Assembly (NCBI RefSeq): GCF_036323735.1
Contig: NC_086028.1
Coordinates: 43,754,501-43,818,500, forward strand
Source: Rattus norvegicus
Taxonomy: Eukaryota; Chordata; Mammalia; Rodentia; Muridae
DNA: 64,000 bases
Direction of reading: 5' to 3'
Below the pieces are notes generated by a model. It worked only from the letters and a program-made list of their open reading frames with translations. It did not search any database and was not told the DNA's origin. Shown here piece by piece: positions 24,037 to 35,152 of this stretch; the first letter of the stretch is position 1; the number at the start of each line of letters is the position of its first letter. A program made the translations under genes and the position numbers.

Positions 24037-24393
24037 TGTCGCTTCTGTTTCTGACCTGCAGAAAAGAGCGATGACACAGCGTTATTCTCAAAGCAGTTTA
24101 TTCAGGAACCTTACAGCATGCAAGCAGGAATTTTTCTTTTTCCTTCTTTCCTCCTCAGCCCCTGACCACACTCCCTTATATCCTCCCTCAACTCTGCCTT
24201 GTCAGTCCAGTCTGCGTAATCTCAATTCATAAGTCCACGTCACATGGCCTGATCTTGCATCATGGTGTGCCTGCGCAGCTCTCACAATGGACTTGGCTAG
24301 TTTTGGGTGTGTGAGGAAGTCAGGTGCTAGTCATGAGACTTAGCTGCAGTCCCGGGCGCCATCTTGGGACTGCTGCCACACCTGCTCCCCACA
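24037..24393 (-). repeat. Proviral 5' LTR
   Basis: 357 bp. Read on the - strand it has a TATA-like element (complement of 24175-24182) and an AATAAA polyadenylation signal (complement of 24097-24102). By hand count it differs from the 3' LTR at about 25-28 positions plus one 6-bp indel, roughly 7-8%. Confidence 0.93.
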
Positions 24394-24399
24394 ATGAGG
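24394..24399. other. Provirus target-site duplication, right
   Basis: ATGAGG, identical to 16809-16814. Confidence 0.9.
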
Positions 24400-24430
24400 A
24401 GTAATTCTCAGTATTAAAATATAAATGTTG

Positions 24431-24630
24431 TGGGGGCAAGTGTAGTGATGTGCCATTTCCAGCACTCCTGCTCTTCTAGAGGATTAGAATTCAAATCCTA
24501 GCAACCTTGTAAGGGAGCTCACAATTGTCTGAAGCCCCAACTCCAGGGTATCTGAGGTTTCTGGCCTCCTAACACTTATATGCATATCCAGTCTATACCC
24601 ACATTGATACAACAATAAAATAAAAGTGTT
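24431..24630 (+). mobile_element. B2/B3-type SINE
   Basis: Diverged tRNA-derived SINE just beyond the provirus, ending in AATAAAATAAA. The unit 2 counterpart is 36899-37110. Confidence 0.6.
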
Positions 24631-24739
24631 ATGGAATATTTTAGAGATACATTTTGCGTCCCTGTAATTATTGTCAATAATTAGAGTGATAATTTAGTGA
24701 CACACAAAACCCCTGTTCTGACACTAATAAAAATGAACT

Positions 24740-24965
24740 GCATCTGTTGCCTATCTGTGGTATCCCATTTCCCTAGCTGCGCTCCTTTTTTTTTTTCTCA
24801 CAGGATTGGATACACCTAGCCCTGCATAGAGGTTGCATACCACAGTGGGCAGTTTACCTGGGTACCTCAACACTGTCAGAGGAGAAGAGATAGAGAATGT
24901 AGGATGGATTTGTGAGGGGAAGCAAAAGTCTGGATGTAAAATGAATAAATAAATGGGAAAAAGAA
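24740..24965 (+). mobile_element. Old L1 3'-UTR remnant with A-rich tail
   Basis: Same family as the remnants next to the inverted receptor fragments, but here it runs on to an A-rich tail (aatgaataaataaatggg). The unit 2 counterpart is about 37205-37445. Confidence 0.45.
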
Positions 24966-25309
24966 TGTATTTCAGAAGTTGTGTATGCACACAATAGGAT
25001 ATGTAATTTTATATACATATTTCATATATTGGACATGAATACATACATATCTGTAACAGTAATGATAAAAGGAGGCTATTGAACACAGTAAGTGTGGATT
25101 CAACTTGGGGCACAAAAGGGCAGTACAGTAAAATACAGCAAAAATTTAAAGCAAAAGGGTACTTAGCCAGAGATAGCCTACAGAGGAGAAAAATCATGCT
25201 TGCAAAAGGCATCGGTTATTTAACAGAAATCTGAGTGTTAGGTATAGGATACCTCCTTCAAACTGTCTTAGGTTTATATTTCTGTAACAAAACACTGTCT
25301 GTCATTTGT

Positions 25310-25472
25310 CAATAGAGAGAAGGCTCAGTGGTTAAGAACACAATCCGATCTTACAAAGGATCTGGGTTCAATTTCCAACACAAAATCACAGCACACAACT
25401 ACCTGTAACTTTATTAGAAAGGAATTTGCACCCTCACACCAATGCAGATAAAATTAAAGTAAAAAAAAAAGA
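25310..25472 (+). mobile_element. B3-type SINE
   Basis: tRNA-derived head 'ggctcagtggttaagaacac' and a short oligo(A) tail. Only its 3' part survives in unit 3 (57503-57590). Confidence 0.65.
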
Positions 25473-25721
25473 ATTGCATCCTCCATAAACATCTTGCTTT
25501 TGCTGTTTAATTTTCTTGCCATTAATGTAATCCATGAACTCACTCTAAACTGAAAGACTGAGGTTGCTAAATGTCCTCAATAATGTCACCTCTGTGTCCT
25601 AAGATACGAACACTTAGACAAAAAGATATAGAACCATTATGCTTTAAAAATCCACATATAAAATAATATAAAATAAATGCCAACAGCAATAATGTTATTT
25701 CAAGCAAATTTCCTGTATGTA

Positions 25722-25805
25722 TCCTGACTATACTGGAGCTTCCTATGTGGACCAGAATGGTCTCAGACTATTTGGGGAAACAAAGTTGTATGCTAGCATG
25801 CATAG
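25722..25805 (-). mobile_element. B1 SINE fragment
   Basis: Unit 2 copy of the element at 3195-3272. Confidence 0.5.
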
Positions 25806-26067
25806 ATTTTAAAAAACAATCAATTGTTTTGTTTTAATTTAAATTTACAGATGATTGTGAGTCACCATGAAGATTCTGGGAATCAAACCTGGGTCCTCTG
25901 AAGGAGCAGTCAGTACTCTTAGTATTGATCCAGCTTTCTAGAGCCCTTGCATTCTTAGAATGGTCCAAGCATTGTCATGTAGCCAAGATTGAATAAAGGA
26001 AAACTTGTCTTCACCTATGTACTGGTGTAAGCAACATGACAAGTTACTTGTATACTGAGAATTAAAA

Positions 26068-26280
26068 TAGATGTTGTGGGGCTAGAGTGATGGTGTAGCT
26101 GTTAATAGGACTGGTTTCTCTTCCAGAGGAATTGAGTTCGCATCCCAGCACTTTTGTAAGTTAGCTCACAACTGTCTGTGACTCAGTCTCCAGGGAACAT
26201 GAGGCCTGTGACCTCAAGGAATGCTTATATTCCTATATCCACATCCACACCCACTTATACATAATAATAACAATAATAAT
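26068..26280 (+). mobile_element. B2/B3-type SINE
   Basis: Unit 2 copy of the element at 3541-3755, with an A-rich ATAATAAC tail. Confidence 0.62.
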
Positions 26281-26349
26281 ATATGATATGAAATATTTAG
26301 AGATTCCTTGTAATTGGTGTCAGTAATTAGAGTGATAATTTTGAGGACA

Positions 26350-26602
26350 CATAGAAACACCTCTTCTTGGCAAAATGAAAATGGTTTGCATCTGTTGTCA
26401 GCGTGGGATCCCATTCCCCTAACTGTGCTGACTTGTCTGGCCTCAGGGGAAAGAGGATCCACCCTGTTCTGGTGAGACTTGATGTTCCAGGGTGAGGGGA
26501 TATGCAAGGGATCCCCTGCCTGGTCAGAGGAAAGGGGGAAAGGAGATAGTGGAGGAATTGTGTGATTGGGAAATGGGACCTGGAAGCCATGAGATGGTCA
26601 TA
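26350..26602 (+). mobile_element. Old L1 3'-UTR remnant, unit 2
   Basis: Unit 2 copy of 3830-4060, joined to the receptor fragment at the same point. Confidence 0.45.
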
Positions 26603-26767
26603 TGGAGTGTTCACTCCAGCCTGATGAGATGGACCAGCGTGAGGTTGTCTATGAGAGCCAGTGCTGAGAGGAGGGTGATAACTGTGAAGAGGAAGGTGTC
26701 TGTGTGTCTGTACTGAAAAAGACCAACCAAGGTGAAGTCTGTTCCACAGCTGTGGTTTCATCTCCAT
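26603..26767 (-). pseudogene. Olfactory receptor 5' fragment, unit 2
   Basis: Same receptor 5' fragment as at 4061-4225, in the same orientation and with the same junction to the L1 remnant. The ATG at 26767 is kept, but a 2-nt loss at the third codon shifts the frame at once. The long reading frame starting here is therefore out of frame with the receptor. The lesion differs from that in units 1 and 3. Confidence 0.83.
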
Positions 26768-27169
26768 GGCTTAAAGAAAACCATCCAAGCAGGTAGAATA
26801 GAATGGGCATAGCCAGGAGAGGACTATACTTGAGGACACATTTCTGGGCTAGCTGTAGGGCACTCTCTTCTATCCTTGTTTTAGACTTTCATCTATTGAA
26901 AGACAGTTCTTTTACTTATTTATTTTAATTTGGCAAAATGGGTAAGAGCTACACATTCTAATGTAAGACTTTTCTGTTTCATAGGGTGCATGGAGAATGC
27001 ATGCATAAAACCATGGGATCCCCTTCTCTATCCCTTTCAGTTCTCCTGGCTATATCCCCTGTTTGATGTCTGCAAACTCTTCAGTATCAAGGTCGTCACA
27101 AATACAAATCCCTGAGCTCTTTCTAAAGTGATCATGTCACAATCACCTTTATTTTAACCACAGGAAGTT

Positions 27170-28865
27170 CTTGAGAAAGGCTTACTTAAATGTTTTGACA
27201 CAAGCATGTATAGTTCAAGTTAGTTTGGGGACACCATGTAGCCAAGCATGTAATCACAATTTTGTTAACCATGTACAATTAATCATCAAGACACCCAGCA
27301 TCTGAAAAAACAGTTCAACTAAGGACATGAAAATAGGAATTGTCTCACAGGGAAAGTTAAAAAAAATCAAGTCAACAGTAGAATTAAATGTACACGTACT
27401 GTGCAAATATTTATTGTATTTTAGAAATGCATTTGAAACTTGAGCATATTAGAAGACAGTGGAATATAATTATACAATAACTTTCATTTTAAAAAGAGGT
27501 CAAAGCAAGGAAGATGTGTTTCCACACCCCAAGAAAGAACCCTGTGGCTCTGCCAGGACCTGCTCCTTCATGGGAAGAATTTGCTAGACTACCACACCTG
27601 TGCTCCCATGCAGGAACATCTCATTCCTAAAACTGTGAGATGGTTACACTCTGCACAGTCTGAGTAACTTGGCTGCACACATTTTAAAATGCACATGTTT
27701 TTAAAGCAATATCTAGAACTGATTCTAGCCTGGAATGAACAAATCAGAACATGAGCCAACAGGAAAAAGATACAATGTGATGAAGAAGGTGATGCCAGTT
27801 AGACGTACCTGAACCAGCAGGGTGGGATGAGTTCTGTCTTCTCACCAATTCTCACTCGGTTCTGCTTCACTTCAATCTTGAGTGGCTTCAGGGTTCCTTG
27901 TCAGCGGAAGGAATGAACTGGGAACCAAACTTCTATTCCCCACCCACCTGAGCCTTCCTTGCACATGGCAGAAAAAAGATGGGTACTTTCCCCCAAATGT
28001 CTAGGGATATGGGGTTTGTGTCATATCCTAGGATAGCCCATTCAATAGTGACTGTGGTCTACACAGTCTCTTTGCTATAGATAAGTCTTCTTTGTAGAAA
28101 CTTTACAGGGAAACAGACCTGCAAACCCTAACTGCCGGACAGGTCAGCCCCACTGAGAGACAGTTACTAGGTAGTTCAGCTACACCTTCCTGGCTGACCT
28201 TTTAAATGAAATTATGATATTTGTGATCATTTTGTAACAAACACTTAAAAAGGAAAGTGATGTGCTCTTACTAATGAATCCACTCGAGCCAGGTCATCTG
28301 ATGTAGAAAGGCTACACTCCTATGGCCACGAATCTAATCCCTATTTTAGGAACTATGCCTAATCTATGAATTTGAAAGTTGTTGCTTTTGCCTTATATAA
28401 ACAGATCTTCAGTCAGCATTATAAACTTGAGTGGAAAGCAGATTTGAAATAAAAACACTGTCATTTTTCCCATCCTAACAAATGCTTAGAATGTCACCAA
28501 GGATCTGCCTTCCTGATGAAGGGTGGTACTCACATGGGTTCTACCTCAGTCCCTCTGGGAAATCTAGTCTCTTATCCACATACAACACACTGTGTACAGA
28601 ACTTATCCTTCATTAGAGCTTGTTTCTGCATTCTTCCATTTCAGAAAAGCACTTAAAATAGAGTTCAAAATTAATGCTCAAATTTTCTTTGAATTAGTAA
28701 CAGTTACAATTGGAAGTTTGAAAACTCTGGTTCTGATGTTCATGTGAAATACACACAGTTTCTCATAAGCAATGAACTGAAATGTATAGATAACCCAAAG
28801 CCACTCTATGATACCTTATGAGTTCAAGATCCCAGGCTTTAGTAAGCTTCAGCCAGTGTTCATTT
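27170..28865 (-). repeat. Inverted-repeat left arm, unit 2
   Basis: Counterpart of 4650-6345, reverse-complementary to about 29930-31830. Same order of landmarks, with small indels. Confidence 0.75.
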
Positions 28866-28894
28866 GTCCTTTGAATAGGAGAGCAACTGATGTC

Positions 28895-29100
28895 TTTGAG
28901 TTGATTTTATATCTAGCCACTTTGATGAAGTTGTTTAACAGCAGTAGGATTTTTCCAGTAGAATTTTGTGGATCATTTATGTATAGCATCATAGCATCTG
29001 TAAGAAGTGATACCTAGACTACTTCTTCCTTTCCAATTTGTATCCCCTTGATATCTTTTTGTTGTCTTCTTGCTCTAGCTAGAACTGCAAAGAATATATA
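28895..29100 (-). mobile_element. Old L1 ORF2 fragment in spacer, unit 2
   Basis: Counterpart of 6375-6600. Confidence 0.6.
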
Positions 29101-29109
29101 GAATACAGA

Positions 29110-29335
29110 GAGAATAGGTACAGCCTCCTTGGGGTAGAGAGTCTCCCTGAACCTGGCATCATGTTTTCGCAATATGCAGTACCCTTGCAAGCACCAGCCA
29201 TCCTCCTATCTCTCACAGCTAGGTCTGGGATACAGGTGTGAACAGGATGCCAGGTGTGGGACACAGGTGCTAAGACTCCAGTGTTCATCCTCATGAATGC
29301 CTTCACTCTGCTGAGCCACCTCACCAGTCTATGGT
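29110..29335 (-). mobile_element. B4/RSINE-like SINE in spacer, unit 2
   Basis: Counterpart of 6600-6830. Confidence 0.42.
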
Positions 29336-29929
29336 TTTGTTACTGAATATTGTCATCCGTACAATCACCAGGCCCCTATGATATCCTTACGGCCTCTAAC
29401 ATGGATTAAGTGACTCCCCAGAATATACTGGACTTTGTTTTCTGCTTTTTAAGATCCAAAACTATCTATAGGTTTTTTCACATTCTAGGCATACCTTCAG
29501 CGTAATTTCCTACTCAAACTCTTGGTTAGCATTCACTGAAAGTGAATGTTCCTGCCACAGGCACTGTTGTAAAGTGTTGAATATTGCCTTTGCTGGGAAC
29601 CTAGGACTCAGCTGTCCTTTGATGCTGAACCCACATAGGCTTTCTCTGGATTCCAAAACCAGTTGTCACTCAGTCCATGCACCTGCTTCTTCTCATTTTC
29701 CACATGAGTAATGGTCACTGATGCCACCTCAGTGTGCAAGAACATTAATCCCATTCAATCTTCAGCAAGTCCATTCAATTTAATAACTTGATTGCAACAG
29801 GGGGAGATAAAATGGGCACTTAGAAAGCAGACAGTTCATTCTCCATGGGATACAATGAAATATCAGCACCAGGTACTCTGGGAAGATTGAGTCTACTTCA
29901 ATTATCAAGATGGTTTTCAGGGATAGAGG

Positions 29930-31830
29930 GAATATTGGAACATACCAAAGTCTTGGTTATTTGACTCCTAAAATATCATACAGTTGCTTTGGGTTATCTA
30001 TATATTTCAGTTTATTGCTTATGAGCAACTGTGTGTATCCCACATGAACATTAGAACCAGAGTTCTCAAACGTTCAATTGTGATTGTTAGTAATTTGAAC
30101 AAAAATTTTGAGCATAGATTCTGAACTCTAATTCAAATTCTTTTCTGAAATGAAATATAGACACCAGCTCTAATAAAGCACATGTTCTGTACACAGTGTG
30201 TTTAATTGTGGATGGGAGATTAGTTTTCCCAGAAGGAATAATACAGAACCCCATGAGTCCCAACCTTCATCATGTAGCCAAATCCTTGGAGAGATTCAAA
30301 GCATTTACCAAGCTGAGAAAAGTGACAGTGTTTTTATTTCAATGGTACTTTCCACTCAAGATTTTAGTGCTGGCTGAAGGTCTGTTTATATAAGGTGAAA
30401 ATAAAAACTTTCAAATTCCTAACATAGACATAGTTCCTAAAATATGGTTGAGATTAGAGGCCATGATTGTGTAGACTTTTGACATCAGAAGTTGACTCTA
30501 GTGAAGTATTTTCTCAGAACACATCACTTTCCTCTTGATGACAAATAAAGTCATCACAAATATCTTAATTTAATTATAAAATCATTGAGAAAAGCATAAG
30601 TGTACTATTTGTTAACCTTGTCTCAGTGGGGGTTAACACTTAGAAGTAAGCTTTGCAGATGTGTTTCATAGTAATCATCCTAGACAGAAGACTTTCTGCA
30701 ACAAAGTGGACGTATAGACCTCAGCTGTTTTAAAATTGAGTCTGATATGCTAGGAATCTACCAAAGGCCTGTATCCTTAGACATCTGGAGAAAGGTGTCC
30801 ATTGTTCTCTACCATGTGCAAGGCTCAGGTGGGTAGGGATCAGAAGGTTGGTTCCCAGCTCATTCTTTCAGCTGACAAGGAGCCCTGCAGCCAGGGAAGC
30901 ACTGAAGTGAAGATAACTGAGTGACAATTTGTGAGAAGACACAAGTTTTCCAACCCTGCTGGTTCTGGTACGTCTAACTGGCATCACCTTTTACAGTACA
31001 CTGCATCCTTTTCTTGTTGGCTCATGTTCTGATTTTGGCTCATTCCAGGCTAGAATCAGTTCTAAATATTGCTTTAAAAACATGTGCATTCATCTCCATA
31101 ATGATACATTATTTTGCTTCCAAATTTCATGAATAGACTATTAATTAAAATAAAAAACATATGTATTGCCAAAAATGTGTACTCTTTATATTTCTTAACC
31201 TTTTAGTCACTTGACCTACAGAATAGCCTAACCATAGATAGATAGTCGACATTATTGGGGGTGAGAGATTAATTAAACGCTGATTTTCACTTATTTAATT
31301 AAATTGGTTCTTTGACAATTTAAAAAAAAAAAACATGTGCATTGAGAAGGTGTGTGAAGCCAAGTTACCCAGGCTCTGCAGACTATAACCCATCTCACAG
31401 TTTTAAGAATGAGAGCTGAGGCTCAATGTTCTCACACTGGAGCACAGGTGTGGTAGTCTAGCAAAATCTCCCCCTGAAGGAACAGGAGCTGGCAGAATCA
31501 CAGGGTTCTTTCTTGGGGTATGGAAATGTATTTTTCTTCTTTTGACCTCAGTTTTTAAAGCTCAAGTTATTCTATAATTAGAGTCCAGCATATTCCTGAT
31601 ATGCAGGGGATTCTATTGCATTTCTAAAATATAACAAATATTTGTATACTATGCGGTACATTTAATTCTACTATTGACTCTATTTTTTTTTTACTTTCCC
31701 AGTGAGATAATTGCTATCTCCATGTTTCTAGTTGCACCATTTGCCCAGGTCCTGGGTGCGTTGATGAGTTACTGTACATAGTTAAACTTGTTCATAGAAT
31801 GACTAACATATCTGTGTTCAAATTCATATT
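29930..31830 (+). repeat. Inverted-repeat right arm, unit 2
   Basis: Counterpart of 7575-9230. It is about 240 bp longer because of the retrocopy at 31091-31328. Confidence 0.75.
31091..31328 (+). mobile_element. Short retrocopy of an unidentified transcript
   Basis: About 240 bp present only in unit 2. It is flanked by a direct repeat AAAAACATGTGCATT (31076-31090, and ending at 31343) and ends in a run of about 12 A. An ATTAAA sits about 20 bases before the A run, in the position of a variant polyadenylation signal. The target (TTTAAAA type) fits L1 endonuclease. It has no SINE or L1 sequence and no meaningful reading frame, so it looks like the 5'-truncated 3' end of a cellular mRNA or non-coding RNA moved by L1. 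The parent is unknown. Confidence 0.8.
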
Positions 31831-33060
31831 AACATGCTGTTGAGTGGTGCACACCTGTGTGCCCGGTGAGGCTGTGAGAAAAGGCAGCGCTGCAGTGGGG
31901 ACATCTCCAAGCTGCTGTTCAGTAGGTTGATAGTGGACCCCTTGCCGAGTCTGTGATGGTCAGGAAAAATGCTGCATTACCTCATCTCTCTCTGTAAGGT
32001 CTGGGATTGCCTGGCAGTGAAGCTCAAATGAACAGGAAGATGTGTAACTGAAGTCATGCTGCCTTCTTAGCTGTGACCTCACAGGCAGATCTGCAGCAGC
32101 ACCCTAGAGCTGTTTCTCAGTTTTTTTCAATTCATTTTGATTGTAATTTACTAATCATTGAGGTAGAGTGAGTTGACTTCTTGCATGGTAATCTTCAGGT
32201 AGCTAATTTATTCTCTACTGAGTTCAAGAAATCCATGTAAGACTAGGGATTTGCTTCAGTGCTTGCCTGCCAAGCAGCAGGCCTCTGTTTGATCCACTAT
32301 TTCATAAGGTGAATGAGATGGTGCACTCTTGTAATCCTAACACATGGAAGGTAAGCACATAACAGGGTTGTGATTGTGCTTGCCTTCATGGTATCAAAAA
32401 CCAGCTACACAAAATTGGGTCAAAAACTGTAAATGAGTTTTTCAGACCTTCATCTGTTAAAGAGATAATTGTGACAGAATTTGTTTGATAGGACTCAGGG
32501 TGTGCCTGTTGCTCTGGGCTTCTCAAGACACCCCAGCATACGCAAGGGAAATATCTACTTCTGAAACATGCTGTATGTACCATGACCTGAAGCTCAAGCA
32601 AAAAGCTTCTGGAAGGGAGGAGAGTTCAGGGTTCACTGCTGTTGCTGCTGTGGGCTGTGTTTTTTCTTAAGCGGTGGAGAAACCTGAATAGATAATTTTC
32701 AACACATTCACCAAACCTCTGTCCTCATTTGTGAAGGGAAGTGAATGTCAAACTTGGTTTGTCTAGCCCCAGAGATTTAGGACACACAGGAGCTGAGGGG
32801 CTCAGTTTGACTGACATTCCTGATCATCCAAGGTCAGAGCACCCATGACATCATGTTACAGGACAATCATCTCAGCACTGGGGAATAAGAATCAAGAGGA
32901 TTACAGGTTCAAGACAAGTGTAGGTAGCAAATCAAGATCCTATCCAGTCTGGGTCACAGAACAAAACCTTGTATCTGGTAAAAAGATTTCAAGCAGAATA
33001 ATGGCAACAGCACTTGGCTAGGCATTTCTAATGTTTATAGTTCAAGCTCCAGAATCACAT
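31830..33060. other. Upstream flank of receptor copy 2, distal part
   Basis: No gene. Homologous to 9230-10590 and 51360-52640. Confidence 0.55.
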
Positions 33061-33069
33061 GTGCGTGCG

Positions 33070-33077
33070 CACACACA

Positions 33078-33123
<46 letters not shown>
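33070..33123. repeat. (CA)n microsatellite at a deletion junction
   Basis: About 27 CA units. The sequence to its left matches unit 1 at about 10590 and that to its right matches unit 1 at about 13150, so everything between is missing here. Confidence 0.95.
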
Positions 33124-33125
<2 letters not shown>

Positions 33126-33129
33126 TACA

Positions 33130-34231
33130 CACATCATTCTCCAAGTATGGAGAAACCCAGTTTGGTGTGAATATACAACAAATAAAATAAAAATAAATAA
33201 GTAAATAAAATCAGTTCTACAGATTTTATTTAAAAATGTTTGAACAGTAATCAAAAAAAGGCCCTAAGTAAAATTCAACCATTTGATTTTATTTTACTTT
33301 GTGTTATTTTATGTAATAGACATTTGATGCTATGTATGTCTGTGCAACACTTGTGTATCTAGTACCCATGGAAGCAAGAATCAAGTATTAGATTCCCCTG
33401 GAATAGCAGTTACAGACATTTGTGAGCTGCCATGTATGTACAGGGACTTGAACTAGGGCCCTCTATGAATAACCAAAGCTCTTAACATCTATACCTTCTT
33501 TCCAACTCCAACCAATTGATTCCTTATGCCGTTGTAACTTTTTCCATGTTGTTTTTACAGGAATAAGTTAAACTCTAAAGGACTGCATATGTCTATGCAG
33601 ATAAAGCAAGACCCTTAATTCCTCCTTATGATTAAAATTGAGAGGTAAAATAAAGAATCATTAAAAAATTATAGTGTATTCGGTCAACTCTGCTCTTTTA
33701 CTTAATCACAAATATGAGAGAACCCAGAGAATGTTTTTCCGGCCAAAGACATAGGCTCCAATTCCTCAATGAAGAGAATCTACTGAGGGGAATACGATTT
33801 TTGAAAACAAAGCAGATAAACAAATTGTCATTTGCATTTTAATTTGGCTGTCTTGAATAATCTTGTTCCTGTTTCCATATTGTAATTTACAAAGACCTTC
33901 AGAGGGAAGAGCTTTCACTTCAAATCTGAGAAATGACCAGGAGAAGAAAAAGTTTAAGTCAGGCACTGTATATGGTTCCTCAGATATTTATACATCTTAT
34001 ATTAGAGAGTGTAACTATTATCTGTTGTGCAAAAGTAGAATAAATATAAATAACTAAAAATATTTCTTTTTACAAATGATGAAAGCATAAACCACAGGAT
34101 ATGAGAGAGTGTCTTTGAGCTAGTCCAGAACTCTATCCCATGTAATAAATGTCATTTTCCTCCTCAAGGACAGTCCTCTCCAGACCATGACATTTCCAGG
34201 TTATACTTGCTTTGCTCATTCCATCTAAGTC
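33130..34231. other. Proximal upstream flank of receptor copy 2
   Basis: Conserved among all three units; no coding sequence seen. Best place to look for the receptor promoter. Confidence 0.5.
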
Positions 34232-35152
34232 ATGGAGATAGGAAACCACAGCTGTGGGACAGACTTCACCTTGGTTGGTCTTTTCCAGTATGGACACATG
34301 GACACTTTCCTCTTCACAGTTATCACCCTCCTCTTTGCAGTGGCTCTCATAGGCAACATCACACTGGTCCACCTCATCAGCCTGGACCGAATACTCCACA
34401 CCCCCATGTACTTCCTCCTCAGCCAGCTCTCCATCATTGACATGATGTACATCTCCACCACTGTGCCCAAGATGGCAGCTAACTTCCTGTCAGACACCAA
34501 GACCATTTCCTTTCTGGGATGTGCAATCCAAGCCTTTATGTTTCTGACCCTGGGTGGGTCTGAAGCCCTCATGCTGGGTTTCATGTCCTATGACAGATAC
34601 ATAGCCATTTGCCAGCCCTTGCACTACCCTGTGCTCATGAGCAGGAAGATCTGCTGCTCTATTATCACCAGTGCCTGGAGCAGCAGCTCCATCACTGCAT
34701 TAATACACATACTGTATGTATTTCAACTTCCATTCTGTGGATCTAGGATTGTTAACCACTTTTTCTGTGAGGTTCCATCTCTCCTGCCATTGGTGTGTGA
34801 AGACACGTCCCAATATGAGCATGCAGTCCTCCTGAGTGGCCTTGTCATTCTGTTGTTACCCTTCCTGGCCATCCTAGCTTCCTATGCTCGGGTGTTGGTT
34901 GTTGTATTCCAGATGGGTTCAGGGAAGGGACAGAGTAGAGCAGTGTCCTCCTGCTCTTCCCACCTGACTGTGGCCAGCCTGTTCTACATCACTACTCTCT
35001 CCACCTACACCCAACCACACACTTTGCATTCTCCTGGGAGGGACAAAGTGGTGGCTGTGGTCTACTCAATTGTTACTCCTGTTTTGAACCCATTCATCTA
35101 TAGCCTGAGGAACAAGGAGGTCATGGGGGTTCTAAAAAGACAAATGGGATGA
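34232..35152 (+). CDS. Olfactory receptor (class II, family 2-like), copy 2
   Basis: Single-exon 306-residue odorant GPCR with every family hallmark: N5-H6-S7 glycosylation site, GN at 41-42, LHTPMYFLL at 55-63, MSYDRYIAIC at 118-127, C97 paired with extracellular-loop cysteines (169, 179, 189), SY at 217-218, a CSSH motif near 241-244 and PVLNPFIY at 283-290. Length is typical for family 2 receptors. The start is chosen by alignment with the other two copies and fits the short glycosylated N-terminus. No disabling change is visible. The gene lies at the right end of duplication unit 2, with the 5' flank shared by copies 1 and 3. Coding exons of this family normally lack introns; upstream non-coding exons cannot be placed from sequence alone. 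Confidence 0.95.
   Translation: MEIGNHSCGTDFTLVGLFQYGHMDTFLFTVITLLFAVALIGNITLVHLISLDRILHTPMYFLLSQLSIIDMMYISTTVPKMAANFLSDTKTISFLGCAIQAFMFLTLGGSEALMLGFMSYDRYIAICQPLHYPVLMSRKICCSIITSAWSSSSITALIHILYVFQLPFCGSRIVNHFFCEVPSLLPLVCEDTSQYEHAVLLSGLVILLLPFLAILASYARVLVVVFQMGSGKGQSRAVSSCSSHLTVASLFYITTLSTYTQPHTLHSPGRDKVVAVVYSIVTPVLNPFIYSLRNKEVMGVLKRQMG

Larger units (their letters stand above)
16815..24393 (-). mobile_element. Class II (betaretrovirus-like) endogenous provirus
   Basis: Complete but defective 7,579-bp provirus on the - strand: 5' LTR, gag, pro (dUTPase plus protease), pol, env, 3' LTR. LTRs begin TG and end CA. The element is flanked by a perfect 6-bp duplication ATGAGG (16809-16814 and 24394-24399), as usual for this class. 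The dUTPase in pro, two CCHC boxes in Gag and a G-patch after the protease place it with betaretroviruses. All genes carry frameshifts or stops. The homologous site in unit 2 (about 36867) is empty, so insertion followed the unit duplication or was lost there. Confidence 0.95.

Noticed and set aside
26327..26767. 146-codon - strand frame starting at the receptor ATG
   Set aside because: It is out of frame with the receptor after codon 2 and runs into an L1 3' UTR.
34225..34584. Long antisense frame over the receptor start, also at 14273-14488 and 55281-55640
   Set aside because: It mirrors conserved receptor codons in all copies, has no start context or family match, and is best explained as a shadow.
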